From contig NZ_CABFMN010000082.1 of assembly GCF_901875635.1 (NCBI RefSeq), forward strand, positions 1-64,000: a stretch of DNA of 64,000 nucleotides, read 5' to 3'. The notes under the pieces are model-generated. The model saw nothing but the letters and a program-made list of their open reading frames with translations. It did not search any database and was not told the DNA's origin. Positions 21,346 to 29,835 of this stretch are shown piece by piece; position 1 is the stretch's first letter, and the number at the start of each line of letters is the position of its first letter. The DNA is from Xylophilus ampelinus (GTDB lineage: Bacteria > Pseudomonadota > Gammaproteobacteria > Burkholderiales > Burkholderiaceae_C). The translations under genes were made by a program, and so were the position numbers.

Positions 21346-21783
21346 TCAGCGCGGCACGGCCGGGCGGCCCTTGGCCGTGTACGACCGGCCGCGGAAGATC
21401 GCGATGCGCTCGCCCTTCTGGTTCGTCACTTCGACGTCGTACACGCCGGTGCGCCCGGCGCGGGAGACCTCGGCGCAGCGGGCCGTCAGCACGTCGCCCA
21501 GGCGGCCCGGCGCCACGAAGTCGACGCTGAAGCCCGAGGCCACGGTGAGCTCGTCGTAGGAATTGCAGGCGTAGGCGAAGGCCGAGTCGGCCAGCGTCGA
21601 GATCAGGCCGCCATGGCAGATGTCGTGGCCATTGAGCATGTCCTCGCGCACCGCCATGGTCACGGTCGCCTGGCCGGGCGCGATCTCGGTCACGGCGATG
21701 CCCAGGGCCTGCAGCGCCCGGTCGTTGGCGAACATGCCGCGGCGCACGTGCTCGGCAACTTGTTGTGCGGTGGAGTCGCTCAC
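21346..21783 (-). CDS. paaI: hydroxyphenylacetyl-CoA thioesterase PaaI
   Basis: A 145-residue hot-dog-fold thioesterase. It contains NGHDICHGGLISTLADSAFA, the PaaI signature with the catalytic Asp in the long helix, and SGFSVDFVAPGRLGD. PaaI releases CoA from dead-end ring-hydroxylated intermediates. It starts at GTG 21783, three bases after the stop of paaG, so the two are probably translationally coupled. Confidence 0.93.
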   Translation of the reverse strand: MSDSTAQQVAEHVRRGMFANDRALQALGIAVTEIAPGQATVTMAVREDMLNGHDICHGGLISTLADSAFAYACNSYDELTVASGFSVDFVAPGRLGDVLTARCAEVSRAGRTGVYDVEVTNQKGERIAIFRGRSYTAKGRPAVPR

Positions 21784-21786
21784 GGC

Positions 21787-22584
21787 TCAACGGTCCTTGA
21801 ACACGGGGGCACGGCGCGCGCCGAAGGCGGCCACGCCCTCCTGATAGTCGTGCGCGCGACCGAGTTGGCTCTGCAGGCGTGCCTCAGCGTCGAGGGCGTC
21901 CTCGATCGCGAGCGAGGGCGCGGCATCGATTGCCGCGCGAGTGGCGGCCAGTGCCGCCACCGGCATGGCAGCCAGGCGGGTGGCCAGCGCGGCGGCCTCG
22001 TCGGCCACGGCCGCATCGTCCACGCAGCGCCAGATCAGGCCGATGCGCTCGGCCTCCTCGGCGGGCAGCTTGTCACCCAGCATCGCCAAGCCCAGTGCGC
22101 GGGCGCGCCCCACCAGCCGCGGCAGCAGCCAGGTGCCGGCGGTGTCGGGCACCAGCCCGATCTTCGCAAAGGCCTGGATGAAGCTGGCCGAACGACCGGC
22201 GAGCACGAGGTCGCAGCACAGCGCCAGGTTGGCACCGGCGCCCGCCGCCACACCATTGACGGCCGCCACTACCGGCACCGGGAAGGTCTTCAGGCGCAGC
22301 ACCAGCGGCCGGTAGAAGCGGGCCACCGTGTCGCCCAGGTCCTTGGGTGCGCCGCCGGGCTCGGGCGCCACCGCGGGATCGGCCAGGTCCTGTCCGGCGC
22401 AGAAGCCCCGGCCAGCGCCGGTCAGCACCAGCGCGCGCACCTGCGGGTCGGCGGCAGCCGACTCGAGCGCGGCCATCAGCTCGGCGTGCATGGCCTGCGT
22501 GAAGCTGTTGAGCGCCGACGGGCGGTTCAGCGTCAGCGTGCGCACGGGGCCGTTCGTGCTCTGCAGCACCAGGGCGTCGGACAT
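21787..22584 (-). CDS. paaG: ring-1,2-epoxyphenylacetyl-CoA isomerase PaaG
   Basis: A 265-residue crotonase-superfamily enzyme that isomerises the epoxide to an oxepin-CoA. The oxyanion-hole segments are ALVLTGAGRGFCAGQDL (about residues 53-69) and NGVAAGAGANLALCCDL; the catalytic Asp is in IGLVPDTAGTWLLPRLVG, as in other PaaG proteins. ATG 22584 is the start; the frame continues to 22764 but would run through the promoter palindrome. It is the first gene of the minus-strand paa run. Confidence 0.92.
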   Translation of the reverse strand: MSDALVLQSTNGPVRTLTLNRPSALNSFTQAMHAELMAALESAAADPQVRALVLTGAGRGFCAGQDLADPAVAPEPGGAPKDLGDTVARFYRPLVLRLKTFPVPVVAAVNGVAAGAGANLALCCDLVLAGRSASFIQAFAKIGLVPDTAGTWLLPRLVGRARALGLAMLGDKLPAEEAERIGLIWRCVDDAAVADEAAALATRLAAMPVAALAATRAAIDAAPSLAIEDALDAEARLQSQLGRAHDYQEGVAAFGARRAPVFKDR

Positions 22585-22644
22585 GGGGCGTCTCCGGGTC
22601 TTTGGGGTTCTGTGACAGAGTTGGGTCGAAGAAAATACTTTCGA

Positions 22645-22656
22645 CCGACCGGTCGG
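22645..22656. promoter_or_regulatory. candidate PaaR operator between paaG and paaY
   Basis: CCGACCGGTCGG is a perfect 12-bp palindrome midway between the divergent paaG and paaY genes. On the minus strand it lies upstream of TATTTT, a possible -10 for paaG. On the plus strand TTGACG 22681-22686 is a weak -35 candidate for paaY. Binding by the TetR protein encoded at 15641-16264 is inferred from position and symmetry. Confidence 0.55.
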
Positions 22657-22771
22657 CAGATCATAGAATCCCCGACGGTGTTGACGCAAGTCAAGCTCCC
22701 CCGTGAAAACCCGGGGCCCGCCGCCATTGCCAGCGATGGCCGGCGCGCCCGCATCAGGAGACATTCAGCCC

Positions 22772-23374
22772 ATGCCCTGCTACGCCATCGATGGAGTGGT
22801 CCCCGTGGTGGACCCGAGCGCCTACGTGCATCCCACCGCCGTGCTGATCGGCGACGTCATCGTCGGCCCCGGCTGCTATGTCGGGCCTTCCGCCTGCCTG
22901 CGCGGCGACTTCGGCCGCATCGTGCTGGAGACCGGCTCCAACGTTCAGGACACCTGCGTGGTGCATGGCTTCCCGGCCCACGACACGGTGGTGCGTGAGA
23001 ACGGCCACATCGGCCATGGCGCGGTGCTGCACAGCTGCATCGTGGGCCGCGACGCGCTGGTGGGCATGAACGCGGTGGTGATGGACGACGCGGTGATCGG
23101 CGACCGCGCCATCGTCGCCGCCTGCGCATTCGTGCCGGCCGGCACGCAGGTCCCGCCCGAGGTGCTGGTGGCCGGCGTGCCGGCGAAGGTCAAGCGCCCG
23201 CTGACCGAACAGGAGATGGCCTGGAAGCACGAAGGCACCCTCACCTACCAGGACCTCACGCGCCGCAGCCTGGCCAGCCTGCGCGAGGTGGCGCCGCTGT
23301 CGCAGGTCGAGGCCGACCGGCCGCGCCTGCAGGCGCCGGACGTGAAGCCGCTGATCTCCACCAAGCGTGGCTGA
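22772..23374 (+). CDS. paaY: PaaY, gamma-carbonic-anhydrase-like thioesterase
   Basis: A 200-residue left-handed beta-helix protein (hexapeptide repeats). It shows [15 protein letters not shown], then [28 protein letters not shown] and [13 protein letters not shown], with the His residues that bind metal in gamma-class anhydrases. PaaY proteins act with PaaI as thioesterases on stalled CoA esters. AGGAG lies about ten bases before ATG 22772. It is divergent from paaG and probably shares its operator. Confidence 0.9.
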   Translation: MPCYAIDGVVPVVDPSAYVHPTAVLIGDVIVGPGCYVGPSACLRGDFGRIVLETGSNVQDTCVVHGFPAHDTVVRENGHIGHGAVLHSCIVGRDALVGMNAVVMDDAVIGDRAIVAACAFVPAGTQVPPEVLVAGVPAKVKRPLTEQEMAWKHEGTLTYQDLTRRSLASLREVAPLSQVEADRPRLQAPDVKPLISTKRG

Positions 23375-23409
23375 GCGCAACCGAATTCACCACCCGCAAG
23401 GAGACTCCG

Positions 23410-23721
23410 ATGATCCGTTTCAGTGTCATGTACCCGCACACGCCCGGTGCGCGTTTCGACCACGACTACTACCGGGAGAAGCACATGCCCCTGCTGAAGG
23501 CGCGCCTGGGCGAGGTCTGCCGCAGCTACCAGATCGACAAGGGACTGGCCGGCGGCGCGCCAGGATCGACGCCGGTGTACGAGGCGATGTGCCACATCCT
23601 GTGCGATTCTTTGGAGGCCTTCGAGGCGGCCTTCGGCCCGCATGCCAGGGAAATCCGCGGCGACATCAAGAACTACACGGACATCGCGCCCGTGATGCAG
23701 ATCAGCGAGGTCGTCGCCTGA
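23410..23721 (+). CDS. EthD family protein
   Basis: A 103-residue protein of the EthD/dimeric alpha-beta barrel family. It has the family start FSVMYPHTPGARFDHDYYREKHMPLL and ends near FGPHAREIRGDIKNYTD. AAGGAGACTCCG precedes ATG 23410. EthD proteins are small partners or decarboxylases in degradation pathways, but no function is proven for this one. It follows paaY by 35 bp and may be in the same transcript. Confidence 0.85.
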   Translation: MIRFSVMYPHTPGARFDHDYYREKHMPLLKARLGEVCRSYQIDKGLAGGAPGSTPVYEAMCHILCDSLEAFEAAFGPHAREIRGDIKNYTDIAPVMQISEVVA

Positions 23722-23800
23722 ACCAGCGCAGGGCACCGCCGGCAGGAATGCTTTATGCGTGCTGCGACGCAGCATCCCCCTCACTGCCAAGGAGTGCCCC

Positions 23801-24223
23801 ATGTTGGATCGGACGGCAACGAAGTTCTCCCATGTGAAACCCGGCGACACCGATTACGTCGGCGGCGGCCTGCGCGACTTCTTCCTCTACCGTGACCTCG
23901 GCATCGCCGACGCCACGCACGGCAAGGTGATCGCGCACCTGGTCAAGGCCAACATGCCCCCCGAGAAGGGCACGGGCTGGCACCGCCACGAGGCGGACTT
24001 CCAGATCGTGATCATGGTCAAGGGCTGGGCCAAGTTCATGTACGAGGACAAGGAGACGCTGGTGGAAGCCGGCGACGTGGTGCACCAGCGCCCCGGCATC
24101 CGGCACTACCTCTTCGACTACTCGCCCGACATGGAGTACCTGGAGATCGTGTCGCCGGCCGACTTCAAGAGCGTCGACGTCGAGCCCGCGGCCGAGGTGC
24201 CCGAGCCCACGCCCTGGAAATGA
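23801..24223 (+). CDS. cupin domain protein
   Basis: A 140-residue single-domain cupin. The metal-binding motif 1 reads GTGWHRHEADFQIVIMVKGW, and motif 2 is represented by GDVVHQRPGIRHYLFDYSPDMEYLE. AAGGAGTGCCCC precedes ATG 23801; an in-frame extension to 23759 has no such site. Its location downstream of paaY and the EthD gene suggests a role in aromatic metabolism, but the substrate is unknown. Confidence 0.82.
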   Translation: MLDRTATKFSHVKPGDTDYVGGGLRDFFLYRDLGIADATHGKVIAHLVKANMPPEKGTGWHRHEADFQIVIMVKGWAKFMYEDKETLVEAGDVVHQRPGIRHYLFDYSPDMEYLEIVSPADFKSVDVEPAAEVPEPTPWK

Positions 24224-24250
24224 ATCCCGAGCGCCGCAGCGCCCGGGCAC

Positions 24251-24318
24251 ATTTCGCTATCTTTTTCATAGCTGGTGGCGCCCGTCCCGCGGGCGCCGGA
24301 GCCACTTTTCTCTTGAAA
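24251..24318 (+). repeat. dispersed repeat A, copy 2
   Basis: ATTTCGCTATCTTTTTCATAGC, then an 8-bp stem GGCGCCCG/CGGGCGCC (24277-24297), then CACTTTTCTCTTGAAA. It lies between the cupin and the GbsR/MarR-like gene, the only clear element in this 210-bp gap. The strong GC hairpin followed by TTTTC could act as a terminator for the cupin transcript. Confidence 0.8.
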
Positions 24319-24433
24319 ATCCGCGCGGCAGCCGGCTGACGTCCTGCACCGCGGTGCGCGCGGTGCCGAGCAAGCGTGGCCCGCCCGAATTCCAGAAATT
24401 CCTGAATCTTCAGCATCGCGCCACAATGGCGGG

Positions 24434-25021
24434 ATGAGCTCTCCTGCCGAACTCCCGCCCCTGAACCGCCAGTTCGTCGCCCACTTCGGTGAGATGGGCA
24501 GCCGCTGGGGCATCAACCGCACCGTGGGGCAGATCTATGCCCTGCTCTTCCTGTCGCAGAAGCCGCTCAACGCCGACGAGATCGGTGAACTGCTGGCCTT
24601 CTCGCGCTCCAACGTGAGCATGGGCCTGAAGGAGTTGCAGGCCTGGCGGCTGGTGCAGCTGCGCCACCTGCCCGGCGACCGGCGCGAGTATTTCGAGGCA
24701 CCGGCCGACGTGTGGGAGATCTTCCGCGTGCTGGCCGAGGAGCGGCGCCGCCGCGAGATCGAGCCGACGCTCTCGATGCTGCGCAGCGCGCTGCTCGAGG
24801 AGGTGCATACCGACCAGGAGCGCCATGCGCAGCAACGCATGCGCGAGATGCACGACCTGATCGACCGGCTGATGACCTGGTTCGACGACGTGCAGAAGCT
24901 GGCCCCTGAGACCGCGCTCAAGCTCATGGGCATGGGCGCCACGGTGACCAAGGTGCTGGGCCTGAAGGACCGCATCACCGGTGCCGCCGGCCGCAAGGCC
25001 GCCGGCAAGAAGGCGGGCTGA
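24434..25021 (+). CDS. GbsR/MarR-type transcriptional regulator
   Basis: A 195-residue winged helix protein. The DNA-binding part reads GRTVGQIYALLFLSQKPLNADEIG with one mismatch to that order (INRTVGQIYALLFL), then LLAFSRSNVSMGLKEL and a wing LVQLRHLPGDRREYFEAP. A long helical C-terminal region (DLIDRLMTWFDDVQKL) fits the GbsR group. It is convergent with the cyd genes. Control of the bd oxidase operon is possible from position, but not demonstrated by a visible operator match. Confidence 0.82.
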   Translation: MSSPAELPPLNRQFVAHFGEMGSRWGINRTVGQIYALLFLSQKPLNADEIGELLAFSRSNVSMGLKELQAWRLVQLRHLPGDRREYFEAPADVWEIFRVLAEERRRREIEPTLSMLRSALLEEVHTDQERHAQQRMREMHDLIDRLMTWFDDVQKLAPETALKLMGMGATVTKVLGLKDRITGAAGRKAAGKKAG

Positions 25022-25036
25022 GCCGCCCTGCCGAAC

Positions 25037-25058
25037 GGCCGGCGCCTCGGCGCCGGCC
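25037..25058. terminator. bidirectional hairpin between regulator and cydX
   Basis: GGCCGGCGCC, TC, GGCGCCGGCC is a perfect 10-bp stem between the stop codons of two convergent genes. There is no U-tract on either strand. Its position argues for a shared transcription terminator or mRNA 3'-end stabiliser. Confidence 0.6.
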
Positions 25059-25064
25059 TGGGGT

Positions 25065-25187
25065 TCACGGCTTCTGCGTCTTGTCGCGGCGGATGGCGTC
25101 GTCCTCCATCAGCTCGAACCACATCGCGTTGAGCACCGCGAAGGCGGCGGCCAGGGGCAGGCCCAGGAGCCAGGCGAAATACCACAT
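25065..25187 (-). CDS. cydX: cytochrome bd oxidase small subunit CydX
   Basis: A 40-residue single-span membrane protein, below the usual size cut-off for gene calling. It begins MWYFAWLLGLPLAAAFAVLN and continues AMWFELMEDD, ending in a charged RRDKTQKP tail. E. coli CydX begins MWYFAWILG, so the match is close. CydX stabilises the haem groups of the CydAB oxidase. AAAGGA lies six bases before ATG 25187. It follows cydB by 30 bp, the normal place for this gene. Confidence 0.93.
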   Translation of the reverse strand: MWYFAWLLGLPLAAAFAVLNAMWFELMEDDAIRRDKTQKP

Positions 25188-25217
25188 GGGGTGTCCTTTC
25201 TTGAGGGGTGCGGGTGG

Positions 25218-26372
25218 TCAGTAGGCGTGGGTGCGTTCGTCCTCGATCGCCTTCGGATCGACCTTGCCGCGCAGTACCGCATAGACCCAGCTCGTGTACG
25301 CCAGGATGACCGGCATGAAGATCAGCGTGCACACCAGCATGATGAAGAGGGTGAGGTGGCTCGAGGACGAGTCCCACACCGTCAGGCTGGCGCGCGGATC
25401 GATCGACGAGGGCAGGATGAAGGGGAACATCGACACACCGACGCTCAGCACGATGCCGGCGATGCCCACGCCGCTGGCCAGCAGCGCCAACAGCTCGCGC
25501 CGCGCCGCGAGGCCGATGGCCGCCAGCAACGGCCCGGCGACGCCGAGCGCCGGCACGACCCACAGCGCCGGATGCGCCGCATAGTTGGCGAACCACACGC
25601 CCGCATGCTGGCCGACGGTCTTGAGCAGCGGGTTCGAGGGGCCCGTGGTCACCACCGGGCTCGTGACCTGGTAGCCCTGCACCCAGAGCGACAGTGCCAC
25701 GCCCGCCAGTACGTAGAGCGCAGCGGCCAGCAGCGCGGCGCCGATGCCGGCGGCACGCGCACGGGCCGCCACCGCACCGCCGGACTTCAGCACCAACCAG
25801 GCGGCGCCGTGCATCACCAGCATCGCGACCGACACCAGACCGCAGAGGACGGCGAAGGGATTGAGCAGGCCGAAGAAGCTGCCGTCGTAGAAGATGTGCA
25901 TCTCGGGCGAGAAGCGGAAGGGCACGCCCTGCAGCACGTTGCCCATGGCGACACCGAAGATCAGCGAGGGCACGAAGCCGCCGACAAACAGCGCCCAGTC
26001 CCAGCGGCTGCGCCAGGCCGGGTCTTCACGCTTGCTGCGGAACTTGAAGGCCACAGGCCGCAGGATGAGCGCGACCAGAATGGCGAACATCGCCAGGTAG
26101 AAGCCCGAGAAGGACACCGCGTAGATGTGCGGCCAGGCGGCGAAGATGGCGCCGCCACCCAGGATCAGCCACACCTGGTTGCCCTCCCATACGGGGCCGA
26201 CGGTGTTGATGACGACCCGGCGCTCCAAGTCGTTGCGGGCGACGAAGGGCAGCAGCGTGCCGGTGCCGAGGTCGAAGCCGTCGGTGACCGCGAAGCCCAC
26301 CAGCAGCACGCCCAGCAGCAGCCACCAGATGACGCGCAGCACGTCGTAGGAAATGAGTTCGTGAAGGATCAT
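25218..26372 (-). CDS. cydB: cytochrome bd ubiquinol oxidase subunit II
   Basis: A 384-residue membrane protein of the CydB family. It begins MILHELISYDVLRVIWWLL and has AVTDGFDLGTGTLLPFVAR, then NTVGPVWEGNQVWLILGGG, the most conserved CydB block. Nine hydrophobic segments are expected. CydB is the structural partner of CydA in the high-affinity quinol oxidase. The start is ATG 26372, 23 bp after cydA. The frame upstream to 26708 lies within cydA. Confidence 0.96.
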   Translation of the reverse strand: MILHELISYDVLRVIWWLLLGVLLVGFAVTDGFDLGTGTLLPFVARNDLERRVVINTVGPVWEGNQVWLILGGGAIFAAWPHIYAVSFSGFYLAMFAILVALILRPVAFKFRSKREDPAWRSRWDWALFVGGFVPSLIFGVAMGNVLQGVPFRFSPEMHIFYDGSFFGLLNPFAVLCGLVSVAMLVMHGAAWLVLKSGGAVAARARAAGIGAALLAAALYVLAGVALSLWVQGYQVTSPVVTTGPSNPLLKTVGQHAGVWFANYAAHPALWVVPALGVAGPLLAAIGLAARRELLALLASGVGIAGIVLSVGVSMFPFILPSSIDPRASLTVWDSSSSHLTLFIMLVCTLIFMPVILAYTSWVYAVLRGKVDPKAIEDERTHAY

Positions 26373-26395
26373 GGTTGCAATTCCTCGGGGGTCGC

Positions 26396-28003
26396 TCAGC
26401 GCACGGGCGCGAGCGCGGGGCGCACGGCGAGTTCGGGATCGGCCTCGGCGCGGAAGCTCTCGATGGGGAGCAGCGGATGCTCGTCGGGCCCCTTGCGGAT
26501 GGCCTTGAGCATGAGCTTCATCTCGATGACGAAGAGCACGGTGTAGATCGCCACGAAGCCGGCGATGGTCAGCAGCAGCGTCCCAGCGCCGAGGTTGGAC
26601 ACGGCCACCGCCGTGGGCAGCACGCCCTCGATCACCCAGGGCTGGCGCCCGAACTCGGCGACGAACCAGCCGCACTCGGCCGCGATCCAGGGCAGCGGGA
26701 TGGACCACAGCGCGACCTTCAGCAGCCAGGGATGCGCGTCGAGCCGGCGACGGGCCGACAGCCAGAAGAAGGTGGCCGTCAGCAGGATGAAGAACATGCC
26801 CAGGCCGACCATGATGCGGAAGGTCCAGTACAGCGGCGCGACCTGCGGCACGGTGTCCCAGGCGGCCTTGGCAATCTGCTCGGGCGTGGCCTGGCGCGGG
26901 TCGTCGACATAGCGCTTGAGCAGCAGCGCGTAGCCGAGCATGGCGCCGTTGACCTCGAAGTCGGCGCGCGCCTGCGGCGGCACCTCCGCGTCGGTCTTGG
27001 CGGCGCGGATCTGCTGCAGCGCGTCGTAGGCCTTAAGGCCGTCGCGGATGTGGCCTTCGGCGCGCTTGACCAGGTCCTCGATGCCGGGGATTTCGGTCGT
27101 CAACGAGCGGGTGCCGATCAACCCCATGGCCCAGGGGATGTGAACGGCGAAGTGCGTCTCGCGCGTGGCCTGGTCGGGAAAGCCGAAGGCGGTGAAGGCG
27201 GCCGGTGCCGGCTCGGTCTTCCACATCGCCTCGATCGAAGCCAGCTTCATCTTCTGGTGCTCCGTCGAGAGGTACCCGCTCTCGTCGCCCAGCACCACCA
27301 CCGACAGCGCCGCGGCCAGGCCGAAGGACGCGGCCACCGTCATCGACCGCTTGGCGAGCTGCACGTGGCGGCCCTTGAGCAGGTACCAGGCCGAAACGCC
27401 GAGCACGAAGAGCGCCGCCGTCACGTAGCCGGCCGACACGGTGTGCACGAACTTGGCCTGCGCGACCGGGTTGGTCAGCACGGCGAAGAAGTCGGTCACC
27501 TCCATGCGCATGGTCTGCGGGTTGAACTGCGCGCCCACGGGGTTCTGCATCCAGCCATTGGCAATCAGGATCCACAGGGCCGAGAGGTTGGAGCCCAGCG
27601 CCACGCACCAGGTCGCGACCAGGTGGCCGACCTTGGAGAGGCGGTCCCAGCCGAAGAAGAACAGGCCGACGAAGGTGGCTTCGAGGAAGAAGGCCATCAG
27701 CCCTTCGATGGCCAGCGGCGCGCCGAACACGTCGCCCACGTAGTGGCTGTAGTAGCTCCAGTTCATGCCGAACTGGAACTCCATCACGATGCCGGTGGCC
27801 ACGCCCATCGCGAAGTTGATGCCGAACAGCACGCCCCAGAACTTGGTCATGTCGCGCCAGATCGTGCGGCCGGTCATCACGTAGACCGTCTCCATGATGG
27901 CGATGACGATGGCCAGCCCGATGGTGAGCGGCACGAAGAGGAAGTGATAGAGCGCCGTGAGTGCGAACTGCAATCGCGACAGCCCGACGATGTCGAGGTC
28001 CAT
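26396..28003 (-). CDS. cydA: cytochrome bd ubiquinol oxidase subunit I
   Basis: A 535-residue haem-binding subunit. His 20 in LQFALTALYHFLFVPLTIG is the expected haem b595 ligand; another His lies in KFVHTVSAGYVTAALF, a b558-ligand region. The quinol-binding Q-loop (about residues 250-385) starts GDESGYLSTEHQKMKL and is of the long type found in E. coli CydA. The late block FGRQPWVIEGVLPT is the GRQPW signature. It oxidises ubiquinol and reduces oxygen to water at low oxygen tension. Start ATG 28003; the apparent frame to 29251 lies within cydC. Confidence 0.97.
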   Translation of the reverse strand: MDLDIVGLSRLQFALTALYHFLFVPLTIGLAIVIAIMETVYVMTGRTIWRDMTKFWGVLFGINFAMGVATGIVMEFQFGMNWSYYSHYVGDVFGAPLAIEGLMAFFLEATFVGLFFFGWDRLSKVGHLVATWCVALGSNLSALWILIANGWMQNPVGAQFNPQTMRMEVTDFFAVLTNPVAQAKFVHTVSAGYVTAALFVLGVSAWYLLKGRHVQLAKRSMTVAASFGLAAALSVVVLGDESGYLSTEHQKMKLASIEAMWKTEPAPAAFTAFGFPDQATRETHFAVHIPWAMGLIGTRSLTTEIPGIEDLVKRAEGHIRDGLKAYDALQQIRAAKTDAEVPPQARADFEVNGAMLGYALLLKRYVDDPRQATPEQIAKAAWDTVPQVAPLYWTFRIMVGLGMFFILLTATFFWLSARRRLDAHPWLLKVALWSIPLPWIAAECGWFVAEFGRQPWVIEGVLPTAVAVSNLGAGTLLLTIAGFVAIYTVLFVIEMKLMLKAIRKGPDEHPLLPIESFRAEADPELAVRPALAPVR

Positions 28004-28059
28004 GGGTGGGTTTCCTTTCCTTTTCCTGTTCTCTTCTCTGACTTCTGGAGCGGCGGTGC

Positions 28060-29835
28060 TCAGTCCGGCCTGAGCGCGGACAGCGCCGCCTCGAATTCGG
28101 GGGTGCCGCGACGCAGGTCCTGCACCACGCGGCCATGGTCGATGCGCAGCAGACGGTCGGCCAGCGCGGCCTCGCGGCGCAAGTGGGTGGCGATCAGCAT
28201 CGTGTGGCCGGCGGCGCGCACGCGCAGGCGAGCCAGCAGGTCGTTGGCGGTGCTCGCATCCAGTGCCTCGGTCGCCTCGTCGAGCAGCCACAGCGGCCGC
28301 GCATGGAGGAAGAGGCGCGCCAACGCCAGGCGGCGGGCCTGACCGCCCGAGAGGCCGAGCCCGCCTTCGCCCAGCGGCGTGTCGAGTTGCGTCCGCAATG
28401 CCGCGACGTCGGCGCCCAGGCCAGCATCGTCGAGTGCGGTGCGCAGTGCGCCGTCGTCGGCTGCCGGGTCGGCGACGCGGAGGTTGTCGCGCAGCGAGTC
28501 TTCGAACAGGTCGATGCGCTGCGTGAGCCAACTGGCGGGCAACGCCTGCACGCGACCCCGCGCGGCAGCGATCTCGCCGGCCACCAGCGCCAGCAGCGTG
28601 GACTTTCCCGCACCGCTCGGGCCGACCAGCGCGACGCGCTCGCCCAGGCCGATGCGCAAGGACAGGGCAGGCAGGGCGGCCTGCGATGCGCCGGGGTGTC
28701 GCACCTCGGCGGCCTCGATGCACACGGCATCGCCATCGGCCGGCACGGGCAGAGACATGTCCTCGCCCCCGGTGTCCAGCGCGGGCGCGAGCCTGCGCAG
28801 CGCCAGGGCGGTGCGCCCCGCCTCCAGTGCGCCGCGCCGCAGCGCCGCGAAGGGCTCGCCTGCCGCCAGCGCGACAAGGATGCACAGCGCCGCCACCGGC
28901 ACGCCGACCTGCACCTCGCCGACCAGCCAGCCGGCGGCCAGCACCATCGCCGCCAGCGTCACCGCGCCCGCCGCGCCCTGCATGAAGACGGCGCGTGCTT
29001 CCAGGCGGTTGAGCTGGTCGTCGGTGCGGGCCATGCGTGCATCGGCCGCGGCGACGGCCTGGCGCTGCGCCTCGAGCCGGCCCACCATCAGCAGCTCGGT
29101 CTGGCCGGCCACGAGGTCGGCGGTGCGCGCACGCATCGTTTCGAGCGCCACCGCGCGCCGCGCCGAGGGCCGCGCCGCACGTCGCGCCAGCCACAGGGTG
29201 ACGGCGCATCCGGTGGCCGACAGCCACAGCGAGAGCGCCAGTCCCAGCCACGGACTGTGCAAGCCGACCAGCACGCCGGCCAGCATCGCCGCGCCCAGGC
29301 TGCTCATCGCGGGCACCAGCAGCCGCAGGTAGAGCGATTCCAGCGCGTCGATGTCGGCCGTCAGGCGGAACAGCAGCCGCGCGGGGCGCAGCGCCAGGGC
29401 GCGCGCCGGCGCACGCTGCGCCCAGCCACGGAACAGTTGTTCGCGCAGGCGCGCCAGCAGGCCCAGCGTGGCGTCGTGCGTGACGATGCGTTCGCCGTAG
29501 CGCGAGAAGGTGCGGCCCAGCGCCAGCAACCGGATGCCGGCCGAAGGCATGAACACATCGAAGACGATCGCCGTCGCGGCCTGCAGGCCCGCCAGCGCCG
29601 TGGCGGTGATGAACCAGCCCGACAGCCCCAGCAGACCGACGCCCATCGCGACGGTGAGCACCGCCAGCGCGGCGCCCAGCGCGAAAGCCCGCGCCCGGCC
29701 CGCGAACAGCATGCGCAGCGCCGGTGCGACGGAGGCGCGGGAGGCGCGGGAGGCGCGGGAGGCGCGGTTCATTGGAGCACCTTCGGCTTCGCCTGCGGTG
29801 CGAGGCCCCTTCGGAACGGACGTGCGGGGGCTCAT
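28060..29835 (-). CDS. cydC: thiol exporter ABC subunit CydC
   Basis: A 591-residue half-transporter. An N-terminal membrane domain of about 330 residues begins after a short Arg/Ala/Ser-rich leader and includes GLLGLSGWFITATALAG. The ATPase domain has Walker A GPSGAGKSTLLAL, signature LSGGQARRLALARL and Walker B LWLLDEATEALD. With CydD it exports cysteine/glutathione and is needed for bd oxidase assembly. ATG 29835 is chosen: AAGGAGG lies four bases upstream and the start overlaps the cydD stop (ATGA). The leader is encoded by four copies of a 9-bp unit. Confidence 0.93.
   Translation of the reverse strand: MSPRTSVPKGPRTAGEAEGAPMNRASRASRASRASVAPALRMLFAGRARAFALGAALAVLTVAMGVGLLGLSGWFITATALAGLQAATAIVFDVFMPSAGIRLLALGRTFSRYGERIVTHDATLGLLARLREQLFRGWAQRAPARALALRPARLLFRLTADIDALESLYLRLLVPAMSSLGAAMLAGVLVGLHSPWLGLALSLWLSATGCAVTLWLARRAARPSARRAVALETMRARTADLVAGQTELLMVGRLEAQRQAVAAADARMARTDDQLNRLEARAVFMQGAAGAVTLAAMVLAAGWLVGEVQVGVPVAALCILVALAAGEPFAALRRGALEAGRTALALRRLAPALDTGGEDMSLPVPADGDAVCIEAAEVRHPGASQAALPALSLRIGLGERVALVGPSGAGKSTLLALVAGEIAAARGRVQALPASWLTQRIDLFEDSLRDNLRVADPAADDGALRTALDDAGLGADVAALRTQLDTPLGEGGLGLSGGQARRLALARLFLHARPLWLLDEATEALDASTANDLLARLRVRAAGHTMLIATHLRREAALADRLLRIDHGRVVQDLRRGTPEFEAALSALRPD
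29732..29767 (-). repeat. 9-bp tandem repeat, four copies, within cydC
   Basis: Four perfect direct copies of GAGGCGCGG (plus strand) encode RAS four times near the CydC N-terminus (positions about 24-35). Because the unit is nine bases, copy-number change would alter protein length without a frameshift. Confidence 0.85.
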
